NCBI GenBank assembly: GCA_044358015.1
Contig: JBIKOO010000001.1
Span: forward strand, 1-64,000
Length of the DNA: 64,000 bases
Direction of reading: 5' to 3'
Source: Casp-actino8 sp044358015
Lineage (GTDB): Bacteria > Actinomycetota > Acidimicrobiia > Acidimicrobiales > Ilumatobacteraceae
In this document: piece by piece, positions 50,952-59,304 of the stretch
How the letters are laid out: each line of letters opens with the position of its first letter
Numbering within the stretch: position 1 is the first letter of the stretch
The notes under the pieces: generated by a model
Told to the model about the DNA's origin: nothing
Database searches by the model: none
The model's input: the letters and a program-made list of their open reading frames with translations, nothing else
Position numbers and translations under genes: made by a program

Positions 50952-52135
50952 GTACCTTCAAAGATCTCGTTCGAGTTGCATTCACCGGTTTGCTAGCGCG
51001 CAAAGTGCGCACCCTGTTGCTTTTACTCGGACCGATGATCGGCGTCGCCGCCATCATTGCGTCGGTGGGTCTCACCGATTCAGCCAAAGGAGACTTAAAG
51101 CAAAAGGTCTCAAAACTCGGAACCAATCTGATTGAAGCCGCCGCCTCAAGTTCATTCGGTGGTCAGAATCCAACGCTTCCCACTGATGCAGTTGAACGTG
51201 CGCTCACCGTGACAACTGTCGAGAAGGTTTCAGCCGTAGTTGAATTGTCCAACATCGTGGTGACACCGTATACAGAAGCTCGGGAAAAGTTTGAGACTAT
51301 TCCGATTCCGGTACTTGCTGTTGACAGTAATTTGCCAGCAGTGTTGCAGGTGAACCTTGTATCCGGTCGATGGATCAACCAATTTGATGAGGACAGTGAA
51401 GTACGGGCCGCAGTTATCGGAGTTGGATTGGCACGTGAATTTGATGTCTTACCCGGGGAAAACCGCACCATTGAATTAGCCGGTATTCCTTACGGAGTCG
51501 TCGGAATTTTGGATTCGGTTGAACTTGAACCTGGTTTTGACAATGCCGTCTTCATTTCATTTGCTCGTGCTGAAATCGATTTTCTGGACGATGAGGTTGA
51601 ACCCAACAAGATGTACGTGCGTTGCACCGAAGGTACCGAATCCGAAACCTCCGAAGCACTGAAGACGGCAGTCAATCTTGGTGGACCGCAAGAGATCACG
51701 ACTGACATCAAGAGTGAAGCTTTGGAACTAGCGGCTCAAAGTGATCGTCAACTCCAGATGATTGTGATCTCAATGGGACTCCTCGCGATTATCGTTGGCG
51801 GTCTTGGAATCGCCAATGTGATGTCAATCTCGGTGATTCAACGCTCTGCCGAAATTGGTATCCGCCGAGCACTCGGGCACACCCGCAATATCATCGCTGT
51901 TCAATTCTTATTTGAAGCCATCGTGGTTGGCGTGATTGGTGGAATACTCGGTGTTCTGCTGGGCATGTTGGCAATTTTCGTAGGTGCATCTATCGCTGGT
52001 TGGGTGTTTGTGATGGCATCGTGGCTAGCCCCAGCTGGAATAATTTTGGCAATCACGATTTCAATTCTTGCGGGTCTGTATCCGGCACGACGGGCTGCCA
52101 AACTTGAGCCACTTGAAACTCTGCGACTCGGTTAA
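50948..52135 (+). CDS. MacB-type ABC transporter permease
   Basis: 395 residues. An N-terminal helix (about residues 20-38) precedes a large extracytoplasmic domain of about 220 residues with the MacB-like ANVMSISVIQRSAEIGIRRALG-type coupling segment at its end; three C-terminal helices follow, ending in GLYPARRAAKLEPLETLR. This is the FtsX/MacB layout, with ATPase as a separate gene. With the fusion protein it forms a complete three-part pump; the cargo is unknown. It starts with GTG 50948. Confidence 0.9.
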   Translation: MSTFKDLVRVAFTGLLARKVRTLLLLLGPMIGVAAIIASVGLTDSAKGDLKQKVSKLGTNLIEAAASSSFGGQNPTLPTDAVERALTVTTVEKVSAVVELSNIVVTPYTEAREKFETIPIPVLAVDSNLPAVLQVNLVSGRWINQFDEDSEVRAAVIGVGLAREFDVLPGENRTIELAGIPYGVVGILDSVELEPGFDNAVFISFARAEIDFLDDEVEPNKMYVRCTEGTESETSEALKTAVNLGGPQEITTDIKSEALELAAQSDRQLQMIVISMGLLAIIVGGLGIANVMSISVIQRSAEIGIRRALGHTRNIIAVQFLFEAIVVGVIGGILGVLLGMLAIFVGASIAGWVFVMASWLAPAGIILAITISILAGLYPARRAAKLEPLETLRLG

Positions 52136-52148
52136 AAGAGTTATCAGC

Positions 52149-53048
52149 TCACGAATAGATGTCAAATAATTCGTTAATGGCCTTGATCTGACCGCCACTC
52201 GTACTTGACATTACGGCGATGGGTTCGACCCCAATGTCATACCAACGTTGCAGACCGTCGCGCACCTCATCAGCGTTGCCATACAAGGTGCAGTCAGATA
52301 GCCAAGCATCACTCATATAGGCAGAATGATCATCGCGGTTGCCGGCGGCAATGGCACTTTCAATTGCTTCCATCTCTTCGACGTAGCCAGCAGCCTTCCA
52401 ATAATTCCGATAGTTGGGGAGTCGGACGTACACCGCCATCGTTTTGCGGTTCACTGCAGCGGCTGCTTCACGGTCATCGCTAATGACTGTGGGAATCATG
52501 TTCGCAAGATGAAAGCCTCCAGCAATCCTTTCTCGAGAAACTTGATGAACCTGCTTGACCGTATTGCTGTAACTCGCGTTAGCCCACAACGCGCCTTCAC
52601 CAATCTCTGACGCCAAGGCCAACATGCGATCTCGAAGCGCGGCGAGATAAATCGGGGGGAGAGGACCGCCGAATTTTTCTTGTTTACGCAAAGCATCGAC
52701 GAAAGCGCGCATATCCGACAGTGGAGGTCCCATTTCGACGCCGAGACGCTTCACCATTGCCTCGTGACTGACTCCGAGTCCTAACGCAAATCGTCCACCC
52801 GATACTTCTCCTATGTGGCTCGCTATTGAACCGATTTCAGCCGCTGACGTGCCGTAGATACCTTGAATGGCGGTGTAAAAACGTAAACGTTGGGTCACAT
52901 GGGCCAAACTCACACATAGTCCGAAAGCATTACCAAGAGTCGGGCAAGCCAATGCGGGAAAGCCTCGCCGCTCAGCTTCTGCGGCAAGTTCAAGTATCTG
53001 AAGCCGTTTGGTAGGTGAAGCAACAATTGATAAGGCGGGAAGCGTCAT
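52149..53048 (-). CDS. LLM-class (luciferase-like) flavin or F420-dependent oxidoreductase
   Basis: 299 residues, TIM-barrel of the bacterial luciferase-like family. The opening strand, the SHIGEVSGGRFALGLGVSH segment (conserved GG-R-x-LGLG) and the late GNADEVRDGLQRWYDIGVEP are typical. It may use F420H2, supplied by the reductase at 39796-40467, but the cofactor is not decided by sequence here. It sits alone on the minus strand between the ABC cassette and the glycosyltransferase. The ATG 53048 has a leaderless-type promoter. Confidence 0.85.
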   Translation of the reverse strand: MTLPALSIVASPTKRLQILELAAEAERRGFPALACPTLGNAFGLCVSLAHVTQRLRFYTAIQGIYGTSAAEIGSIASHIGEVSGGRFALGLGVSHEAMVKRLGVEMGPPLSDMRAFVDALRKQEKFGGPLPPIYLAALRDRMLALASEIGEGALWANASYSNTVKQVHQVSRERIAGGFHLANMIPTVISDDREAAAAVNRKTMAVYVRLPNYRNYWKAAGYVEEMEAIESAIAAGNRDDHSAYMSDAWLSDCTLYGNADEVRDGLQRWYDIGVEPIAVMSSTSGGQIKAINELFDIYS

Positions 53049-53054
53049 TCCTTG

Positions 53055-53060
53055 AAGTTA
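53055..53060 (-). promoter_or_regulatory. Predicted -10 box of the LLM-class gene
   Basis: TAACTT, CAAGGA, ATG 53048 on the minus strand. Confidence 0.5.
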
Positions 53061-53090
53061 GCCGAACACCCCGCACCCATCTGATCTCGC

Positions 53091-53096
53091 TAGTTT
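53091..53096 (+). promoter_or_regulatory. Predicted -10 box of the glycosyltransferase gene
   Basis: TAGTTT ends 9 bases before ATG 53106; divergent from the LLM promoter across 57 bases. GGAG (53097-53100) may add ribosome contact. Confidence 0.4.
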
Positions 53097-53105
53097 GGAG
53101 TTGTC

Positions 53106-54299
53106 ATGTCTGTACCCTCCGATGCCCTACCTTCAGAGTCTGTGTCACGTCTGCGTATTGGATTGCTGTGTCCGTACAGTTTGACGACCCCAGGCGGAGT
53201 CCAGGGGCAGGTGATGGGACTCGCTCGAGCGTTGCGCAAGATGGGACACGAAGTACGAGTACTTGGTCCGTGCGATGGTGCTCCGCCCGACACCTTTGTA
53301 ACACCGATTGGTGAGTCACTACCTACTGTCGCCAATGGTTCGATTGCACCGCTTGCCCCAGATCCTTCAGCGGCCTTACGAACAATCCGAGTTTTACGTG
53401 ATGAGCAATTTGACGTGTTGCATTTACATGAACCATTGACTCCTGGCGCAACCATCACTGCGTTGGTGATGCGCACTGCACCAATTGTTGCAACATTTCA
53501 TGCGGCGGGCGAGAGCTTGAGCTACAAGTATTTGAGCGCACCTCTCAAGGGGTTTGCCAGTGCGATTGATCATCGTGTTGCCGTCTCCAAAGACGCAGTT
53601 CTATTGGCGCAGCGCTATATCGGTGGCGACTATCAAATTCTGCCTAATGGTGTTGAGCTCGATCGTTTTCTCTCAACTACAAGAATTGCAACCTCGTCAG
53701 ATCGTCAATCAGTTTTTTTCTGTGGTCGACACGAACCCCGCAAAGGATTGGAAGTTCTCCTACAGGCTCACACCACTTTGCCCGACAACGTCGACATCTG
53801 GATTGCTTCGGAAGGTCCTGAAACTGAACGGCTGAAGCGCGAATGGGCCGGTGACTCTCGTTTGATATGGCTGGGCAGAATCAGCGATGCTGAGAAGGCT
53901 CAGCGACTTGCCCAAGCAGATGTCTTTTGCGCTCCGTCACTCGGAGGCGAAAGTTTTGGAGTGGTATTGATTGAAGCCATGGCCGCCTCCACACCAATCG
54001 TCGCAAGTGCACTCGACGGATACATGAATGTGGCGACTCACGAAGTTGATGCTCTTCTCGTCGAGCCCGATAACCCGCAGGCCCTAGAAAGTGCACTTCG
54101 ACGAATTTTGCTCGACCAAGATCTCAGGCGCCGCCTCGTGAGCAATGGTCAGAGTCGAGCGAGTGGCTTTTCGATGGTTCAGTTGGCCCAAACATATGTG
54201 GACATTTATCGGCGAGTGATCGCTGAGTCCCAACACCGTCCCACTCGGCGGCAACGTCTGCGCCGTTTCATCACCCGCGATGGCCGTGTCACTGCTTAA
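53106..54299 (+). CDS. pimA: GT4 glycosyltransferase, probable phosphatidylinositol mannosyltransferase PimA
   Basis: 397 residues, GT-B fold. N-domain: IGLLCPYSLTTPGGVQGQVMGLARALRKMG (GGVQ donor loop) and HLHEPLTPGATITALV. C-domain: FCGRHEPRKGLEVLLQA, close to the RYDEPRKGM of PimA, and ESFGVVLIEAMAAS (E-x7-E nucleotide-sugar motif). It likely transfers mannose from GDP-mannose to phosphatidylinositol. In mycobacteria pimA is next to the acyltransferase gene; here an ABC cassette and an LLM gene (about 5.8 kb) lie between. The C-terminus is Arg-rich. Confidence 0.85.
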   Translation: MSVPSDALPSESVSRLRIGLLCPYSLTTPGGVQGQVMGLARALRKMGHEVRVLGPCDGAPPDTFVTPIGESLPTVANGSIAPLAPDPSAALRTIRVLRDEQFDVLHLHEPLTPGATITALVMRTAPIVATFHAAGESLSYKYLSAPLKGFASAIDHRVAVSKDAVLLAQRYIGGDYQILPNGVELDRFLSTTRIATSSDRQSVFFCGRHEPRKGLEVLLQAHTTLPDNVDIWIASEGPETERLKREWAGDSRLIWLGRISDAEKAQRLAQADVFCAPSLGGESFGVVLIEAMAASTPIVASALDGYMNVATHEVDALLVEPDNPQALESALRRILLDQDLRRRLVSNGQSRASGFSMVQLAQTYVDIYRRVIAESQHRPTRRQRLRRFITRDGRVTA

Positions 54300-54303
54300 C
54301 TGT

Positions 54304-54330
54304 TTGACCGATTGATCGATTGACCGATTG
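54304..54330 (+). repeat. Two 11-base direct repeats upstream of lemA
   Basis: TTGACCGATTG at 54304-54314 and again at 54320-54330, 16-base period, in the 60-base gap before lemA. They could be regulator half-sites or a -35 duplication; TTGACC at 54320 is 22 bases from the -10 box, longer than usual. Confidence 0.5.
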
Positions 54331-54347
54331 GTTCCCATTTTTGAACC

Positions 54348-54353
54348 TAGGAT
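54348..54353 (+). promoter_or_regulatory. Predicted -10 box of lemA
   Basis: TAGGAT, 6 bases, ATG 54360. Confidence 0.55.
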
Positions 54354-54359
54354 GACTTT

Positions 54360-54908
54360 ATGACTCTTATCGTTATCGCCGTCGTCGCCTTGTTGGCTGT
54401 CTTCGTCGTCATCACCTATAACGGCCTCATACGGCGCCGTAACCAAGTTGACAATGCCTGGTCGCAAGTCGATGTCCAACTCAAGCGTCGTCTGGATCTC
54501 GTGCCAAATCTGGTGGAGACAGTCAAGGGTTATGCAGCCCACGAAAAGGCCACGCTCGAGGCAGTAATCACGGCCCGTAATGCCGCTATGGCCGCTGGTC
54601 CTGGACCAGAAGCACAGGGGCAAGCGGACAACATGCTCACTGGAGCGCTGCGCCAATTGTTTGCTTTGTCAGAGGCTTACCCCGATTTGAAAGCCAACCA
54701 AAATTTCTTGGCCTTGCAAGAAGAACTCACGTCAACAGAAAGTCGTGTGGCCTACGCTCGACAGTTCTACAACGACTCAGTACTCGAGTACCACAACAAG
54801 CTTGATACCTTCCCGACTGTGCTTGTGGCCAAGATGGGCAATTTCCCGCACCGTGAATTCTTTGAAGCCGAAGATGCCGCTCGCACTGCTCCTAACGTCA
54901 AGTTTTAA
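54360..54908 (+). CDS. lemA: LemA family protein
   Basis: 182 residues. One N-terminal helix (LIVIAVVALLAVFVVITYNGLI) anchors the protein. The coiled-coil-like domain opens with RRRNQVDNAWSQVDVQLKRR and LDLVPNLVETVKGYAAHE, and has TESRVAYARQFYNDSVLEYH, the family signature. The role is unclear; it often sits beside an HtpX protease, as here, five bases upstream. A leaderless-type promoter lies just before it. Confidence 0.92.
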   Translation: MTLIVIAVVALLAVFVVITYNGLIRRRNQVDNAWSQVDVQLKRRLDLVPNLVETVKGYAAHEKATLEAVITARNAAMAAGPGPEAQGQADNMLTGALRQLFALSEAYPDLKANQNFLALQEELTSTESRVAYARQFYNDSVLEYHNKLDTFPTVLVAKMGNFPHREFFEAEDAARTAPNVKF

Positions 54909-54913
54909 TCTTC

Positions 54914-55819
54914 GTGTATCAACAGATTGCCTCTAATAAGCGTCGAAGCGCGGCGTTGATCTTTGGGTTCGTTCTCTTGGTCGTCCTGGTAGGCGTTGTC
55001 GTCGGCTATTTAGTCGGTGGTGGACCGACCGCCAGCATCGTGGCACTCGTCATTGCTGCCGTCATGGCCGTGACCTCGTACTGGAAGTCCGATGCAATCG
55101 CGCTGTCAGTCAGTCGAGCCGTGCCCGCCGACCCCGCGACATATCAACGTCTCCACAACTTGGTCGAGGGTTTGTGCATCGCCGGGGGACTCCCGAAGCC
55201 TCGCGTGTACATCATTAATGATCCGGCACCCAATGCCTTCGCCACTGGCCGTAACCCTCAACATGCGGCGATTGCTGTCACGACCGGACTATTAGAAAAA
55301 CTCAATCGTGTCGAACTTGAAGGCGTCGTGGCTCACGAGTTATCGCACATTCGCAACTACGACATTTTGGTCTCAACGATCGCCGTGACGTTGGTTGGTT
55401 CGATTGCCCTAATGACCGATTTGGCGATTCGCCTGATGTGGTGGAACGGTGGTCGTACATCTCGCGACGGCGACCGTGACAACGGGGCGAACCCGCTCGC
55501 GATTTTTGGTTTTGTTCTCTTAATCTTGGCCCCGATCATCGCCAAGGCGATGCAGGCTGCCGTTAGTCGTAAGCGTGAGACTTTGGCCGATGTTTCGGCG
55601 TGCCAAATGACCAGATACCCGCCAGGCCTCATTGGCGCCCTTGAGAAATTGAAATCTGACACCACCACAACTCACTCTGCGTCAATGGCTACAGCCCATA
55701 TGTGGATCGAGCAACCTTTATCGGGCGTTCGTGACAATGGAAAACTCAGTTTTTTCCACCGCATGTTTGATACTCATCCACCACTTGATGAACGAATTGC
55801 GCTACTAAAGGAACTGTGA
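54914..55819 (+). CDS. htpX: HtpX family M48 metalloprotease
   Basis: 301 residues from GTG 54914. Two N-terminal helices precede the catalytic domain with the zinc site VVAHELSHIRNYD (HExxH). A further pair of helices and the third ligand Glu in RKRETLADVSACQMTRYP follow. It is likely membrane-bound with a cytosolic active site, clearing misfolded membrane proteins. The Cys in SACQM is not a usual ligand. The stop overlaps the DUF3048 start (GTGA). Confidence 0.92.
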   Translation: MYQQIASNKRRSAALIFGFVLLVVLVGVVVGYLVGGGPTASIVALVIAAVMAVTSYWKSDAIALSVSRAVPADPATYQRLHNLVEGLCIAGGLPKPRVYIINDPAPNAFATGRNPQHAAIAVTTGLLEKLNRVELEGVVAHELSHIRNYDILVSTIAVTLVGSIALMTDLAIRLMWWNGGRTSRDGDRDNGANPLAIFGFVLLILAPIIAKAMQAAVSRKRETLADVSACQMTRYPPGLIGALEKLKSDTTTTHSASMATAHMWIEQPLSGVRDNGKLSFFHRMFDTHPPLDERIALLKEL

Positions 55820-56919
55820 AAATTTCTGTAAAGCGTTTCTTTTTTGTTTCTTTTGCCCTCTTTGGTCTGTCTTTAGTGTCGTGTGGAGGTGGTGGAGACT
55901 CAGCAGTGTCTACCAGTACAACGATCGCACCGACCACGGCCGCACCAACCACAGTTGCACCGACCACAGTTGTTGCAACAACAACTACAACGATTCCCGT
56001 CCCGGTGATGCCTTTGACGGGATTACCGATTGTTGATGAAGCCGCAGCTGTTCGTCCAGCGATTGTCGCCAAGATCGACAATCACCCTGGTGCTCGTCCA
56101 CAAACTGGTCTCAATGAAGCCGACATCGTTTATGAAGAGAATGTTGAAAAGTGGACTCGCTTTGCCGCCGTCTTCCACTCAACTGGCTCTGATCCCGTTG
56201 GTCCGGTACGGTCGGGCCGTACTCAAGACATCGACTTAGTGACCTCTTTGAATCAGCCATTATTTTTGTGGAGCGGCGGAAACCAAACCGTTACAAGCCT
56301 CATAAATAAGTCGGAACTTGTCAACATGAGCGCTTCTGCAGCGAGCAATGGCGGAGGCTTCTTCCGTTCAACCGATAAGAAGGCTCCCCACAACTTGTTC
56401 TCCAAGACCACCAATATTTGGGCGCTTGATGCTGGTCGTGGTGGCACGCCACCACCACAGTTCGCCTATCGCACCGATGGTTCCAGTGCAACGGGTACGA
56501 CGGTTACGGGACTCAAACTCACCATGGACGGCAGTATGAAGGCCTCCTGGCAATGGGATGCTGGAATCGGAAAGTTCGTCCGAAACCACGATGCCAAACC
56601 CCACGTTGATAGCAATGGCGTTCAAGTCAATGTTGACAATGTTGTCGTCATCGTCTGCGAATACAAGTTCAGCCAAGCCGATAAAAACAGTCCCGAGGCG
56701 CAGACCGTCGGAACTGGAGTTGCGTGGCTCTTCACTCAGGGGATGTGGACCGAAGGTACATGGAACCGTCCTGACAACAAATCTGCTTGGAATCTGACCG
56801 ATGCCTCCGGAAAGCCAATGTTCTTGACCCCTGGTCGAACCTGGGTGGAACTCACCCGCGAGAATCAGGCCGTCGTCGTCGCTGTTGGTGCAACAGTCGC
56901 CGAAACACCCTGGCCCTGA
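55816..56919 (+). CDS. DUF3048 (YerB-like) lipoprotein
   Basis: 367 residues. A signal peptide with lipobox LSLVSC (Cys about 23) is followed by a Thr/Ala/Pro-rich tether to about residue 62 (TTIAPTTAAPTTVAPTT type). The DUF3048 domain then shows PAIVAKIDNHPGARPQTGL, DIVYEENVEKWTRFAAVFHS and PVGPVRSGRTQDIDL. The C-terminal domain has WLFTQGMWTEGTW and FLTPGRTWVEL. Function unknown; a wall-associated role is likely. It starts at GTG 55816, coupled to htpX. Confidence 0.88.
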   Translation: MKISVKRFFFVSFALFGLSLVSCGGGGDSAVSTSTTIAPTTAAPTTVAPTTVVATTTTTIPVPVMPLTGLPIVDEAAAVRPAIVAKIDNHPGARPQTGLNEADIVYEENVEKWTRFAAVFHSTGSDPVGPVRSGRTQDIDLVTSLNQPLFLWSGGNQTVTSLINKSELVNMSASAASNGGGFFRSTDKKAPHNLFSKTTNIWALDAGRGGTPPPQFAYRTDGSSATGTTVTGLKLTMDGSMKASWQWDAGIGKFVRNHDAKPHVDSNGVQVNVDNVVVIVCEYKFSQADKNSPEAQTVGTGVAWLFTQGMWTEGTWNRPDNKSAWNLTDASGKPMFLTPGRTWVELTRENQAVVVAVGATVAETPWP

Positions 56920-57012
56920 TTTTTAACCAGATTTCTTCATCCGCCCAGATCAGCGTGACCGATGTTGAATTGTCGGTCTGTGCACAAGGTCTCACTCATG
57001 GTCGTTCACGGT

Positions 57013-57018
57013 TAGCCT
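57013..57018 (+). promoter_or_regulatory. Predicted -10 box of pdxS
   Basis: TAGCCT, 6 bases, ATG 57025. Confidence 0.5.
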
Positions 57019-57024
57019 GACGTT

Positions 57025-57921
57025 ATGTCTTCAAGTTCACACACCGCTCAAGTTGGCTCATTCCCCGTTAAGCGGGGTCTTGCCGAAATGCTCAAGGGCG
57101 GAGTCATCATGGATGTGGTGACCCCTGGGCAAGCCAAAATCGCCGAAGACGCTGGCGCTTGTGCAGTCATGGCACTCGAACGAGTTCCGGCCGACATTCG
57201 CAAAGATGGGGGAGTTGCCCGTATGAGCGACCCCGACATGATCGAAGGGATCAAGGCTGCCGTCACGATTCCGGTGATGGCCAAGGCGCGCATCGGTCAC
57301 TTTGTTGAAGCCCAAATTTTGCAGGCCCTCGGCGTTGACTTCATCGACGAAAGCGAAGTGCTCACACCTGCCGACGAAGCACACCACATCGACAAGTACA
57401 ATTTCACGACTCCGTTCGTCTGCGGTGCAACAAACTTAGGTGAAGCCCTTCGTCGCATCAGTGAAGGCGCTGCGCTTATTCGCTCAAAGGGTGAAGCCGG
57501 AACTGGAAACGTTGTTGAGGCTGTGCGACACCTGCGTTCAATTCTCGGCGACATCAAAAAAATTGGCTCTGCTGATTCGGCCGAACTTTTTGAATGGGCC
57601 AAGCGCCTGCAGGCCCCGCTATCACTTGTTCAAGAAATCGCCGAGACTGGCAAACTTCCTGTGCCCCTTTTTTGCGCTGGTGGTTTAGCAACGCCGGCTG
57701 ACGCGGCGTTGGCAATGCAACTCGGCGCCGAGTCAGTTTTCGTTGGCTCTGGAATTTTCAAGAGCGACAACCCGTCAGCTCGCGCCAAAGCAATCGTTGA
57801 AGCAACGACGCACTACATGGATGCCAAAATTTTGGCTAAGGTCAGTGCTGGTCTCGGTGCCCCTATGACCGGTATCGGCATGGATGAAATCAATCAGCGT
57901 TACGCCGAACGCGGTTGGTGA
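57025..57921 (+). CDS. pdxS: Pyridoxal 5'-phosphate synthase subunit PdxS
   Basis: 298 residues, TIM barrel forming the PLP synthase core. GGVIMDVVTPGQAKIAEDAG has the first strand Asp and VMALERVPADIRKDGGVARM the phosphate region. The active-site Lys is in VMAKARIGHFVEAQI and the second Lys in IRSKGEAGTGNV. It makes PLP from ribose 5-phosphate, glyceraldehyde 3-phosphate and ammonia from PdxT. It has its own leaderless-type promoter and is followed by pdxT. Confidence 0.96.
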   Translation: MSSSSHTAQVGSFPVKRGLAEMLKGGVIMDVVTPGQAKIAEDAGACAVMALERVPADIRKDGGVARMSDPDMIEGIKAAVTIPVMAKARIGHFVEAQILQALGVDFIDESEVLTPADEAHHIDKYNFTTPFVCGATNLGEALRRISEGAALIRSKGEAGTGNVVEAVRHLRSILGDIKKIGSADSAELFEWAKRLQAPLSLVQEIAETGKLPVPLFCAGGLATPADAALAMQLGAESVFVGSGIFKSDNPSARAKAIVEATTHYMDAKILAKVSAGLGAPMTGIGMDEINQRYAERGW

Positions 57922-57948
57922 ACGGTTCAATATAAATGAGGCCCCCAG

Positions 57949-58554
57949 GTGAACGCTCGAGCCACGATTGGTGTCCTTGCACTGCAAGGAGCGTTTGACG
58001 CGCACGTTCAACATTTGAACGCGCTTGAAGTCGACGTTCGCTTAGTCAAAACCGAGACCGATCTTCAAGAAGTGAACGGTTTAGTGATTCCTGGCGGCGA
58101 AAGTACGACGATGAGCAATCTTCTCGTTGCTTCGGGACTTGGAAAAACTTTGACCAAGAAAATTGACGATGGTTTTCCAGTTTTTGGAACCTGCGCCGGA
58201 ATGATCATGATGGCACATTCGATTATTGACGGACGGCCAGACCAAATCGTGCTCAACGCGATGGACATCCAAGTTCGCCGAAATGGTTACGGTCGACAAA
58301 ATGATTCCTTCGAACAAGACATTGATATCGAATCTTTTGACGTGCCCTTTCACGCCTTGTTTATCCGCGCTCCGGTCATTGAAAAAGCCGGCGACGACGT
58401 CGAAGTTTTATCGACGGTCAATGGCCACCCCGTGCTGGTGCGACAAGGCACTGCACTAGCGAGTTCATTTCATCCCGAACTCGTTCCCGATTTACGGGTT
58501 CACGAAATCTTCATTTCCATTGTTCACGAATCAAATTCATCACAGGTGAGGTAG
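57949..58554 (+). CDS. pdxT: Pyridoxal 5'-phosphate synthase glutaminase subunit PdxT
   Basis: 201-residue class I glutaminase. GVLALQGAFDAHVQHLNAL opens it; IPGGESTTMSNLL, the nucleophile FGTCAGMIMM (Cys) and the His/Glu pair in SFHPELVPD are all present. It hydrolyses glutamine and channels ammonia to PdxS. GTG 57949 is set by GAGG seven bases upstream. It ends three bases before yebC. Confidence 0.94.
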   Translation: MNARATIGVLALQGAFDAHVQHLNALEVDVRLVKTETDLQEVNGLVIPGGESTTMSNLLVASGLGKTLTKKIDDGFPVFGTCAGMIMMAHSIIDGRPDQIVLNAMDIQVRRNGYGRQNDSFEQDIDIESFDVPFHALFIRAPVIEKAGDDVEVLSTVNGHPVLVRQGTALASSFHPELVPDLRVHEIFISIVHESNSSQVR

Positions 58555-58557
58555 ACC

Positions 58558-59304
58558 ATGTCCGGACATTCCAAATGGGCGACAATCAAACACAAAAAAG
58601 GTGCGGCCGACAAGGCTCGCGGAAAACTCTTCGCGAAGATCGCTCGCCAGATTGAAGTCGCGGCTCGCGAAGGTGGCGGTGATGTCAACTCAAATGCGAC
58701 ATTGCGCACTGTCATTCAAAAAGCCAAAGCTGGCCAGATGACAAACGACGCGATTGATCGCGCCGTCAAGAGAGGGTCTGGCGAAGCCCAGGGCGAAAAC
58801 TACGAGTCGATTACCTACGAGGGTTATGCGCCAGGTGGAGTCGCCATGTTGGTCGACACCCTGACCAACAACCGCAACCGTACCGGTGCTGATGTTCGCA
58901 ACATCTTTTCGAAATTGGGTGGGGCGATGGCCGAACCTGGCGCAGTGGGATGGCAATTCAGTCGTCGTGGTGTCATTTATGTTGCTGGCACCACCGGCGA
59001 GGATGAAATCATGTTGCTCGCCCTTGACGCTGGCGCTGAGGACATCAGTCGCGACGGGTCAACATGGAAGATTCTGAGCGAACCCAACGCTGTCTACGAC
59101 GTCAAGACCGCACTTGAGACTGCCGGTATCGAAGTTCTATCTGCTGAATCAACTATGGTTTCTTCAACGATCATTGAAGTCACCGATGCAGAGACTGCAG
59201 CCAAGATCATGAAGGTCATGGATGCTCTTGAAGATAACGATGACGTGCAAGACGTTTATGCCAATTTTGATATCAGCGACGAAATAATGGAGTCACTCGG
59301 ATGA
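58558..59304 (+). CDS. yebC: YebC/TACO1 family regulatory protein
   Basis: 248 residues. MSGHSKWATIKHKKGAADK then ARGKLFAKIARQIEVAAREGG is the family start, and YEGYAPGGVAMLVDTLTNN the second block. Members are known as DNA-binding regulators of ruv genes or, more recently, as aids to ribosomes at proline stretches. Here it lies in the pdxS-pdxT-yebC run that leads to ruvCAB, as in mycobacteria. It overlaps the peroxiredoxin start by four bases (ATGA). Confidence 0.94.
   Translation: MSGHSKWATIKHKKGAADKARGKLFAKIARQIEVAAREGGGDVNSNATLRTVIQKAKAGQMTNDAIDRAVKRGSGEAQGENYESITYEGYAPGGVAMLVDTLTNNRNRTGADVRNIFSKLGGAMAEPGAVGWQFSRRGVIYVAGTTGEDEIMLLALDAGAEDISRDGSTWKILSEPNAVYDVKTALETAGIEVLSAESTMVSSTIIEVTDAETAAKIMKVMDALEDNDDVQDVYANFDISDEIMESLG

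Noticed and set aside
54084..54656. 190-residue open frame on the minus strand over pimA and lemA
   Set aside because: Antisense to two well supported genes and the lemA promoter; composition is that of a shadow frame.
55906..55999. Repetitive Thr/Ala/Pro-coding sequence in the DUF3048 gene as a tandem DNA repeat or CRISPR-like array
   Set aside because: The units are irregular and in frame, and they encode an ordinary lipoprotein tether. No direct repeat with constant spacers is present.
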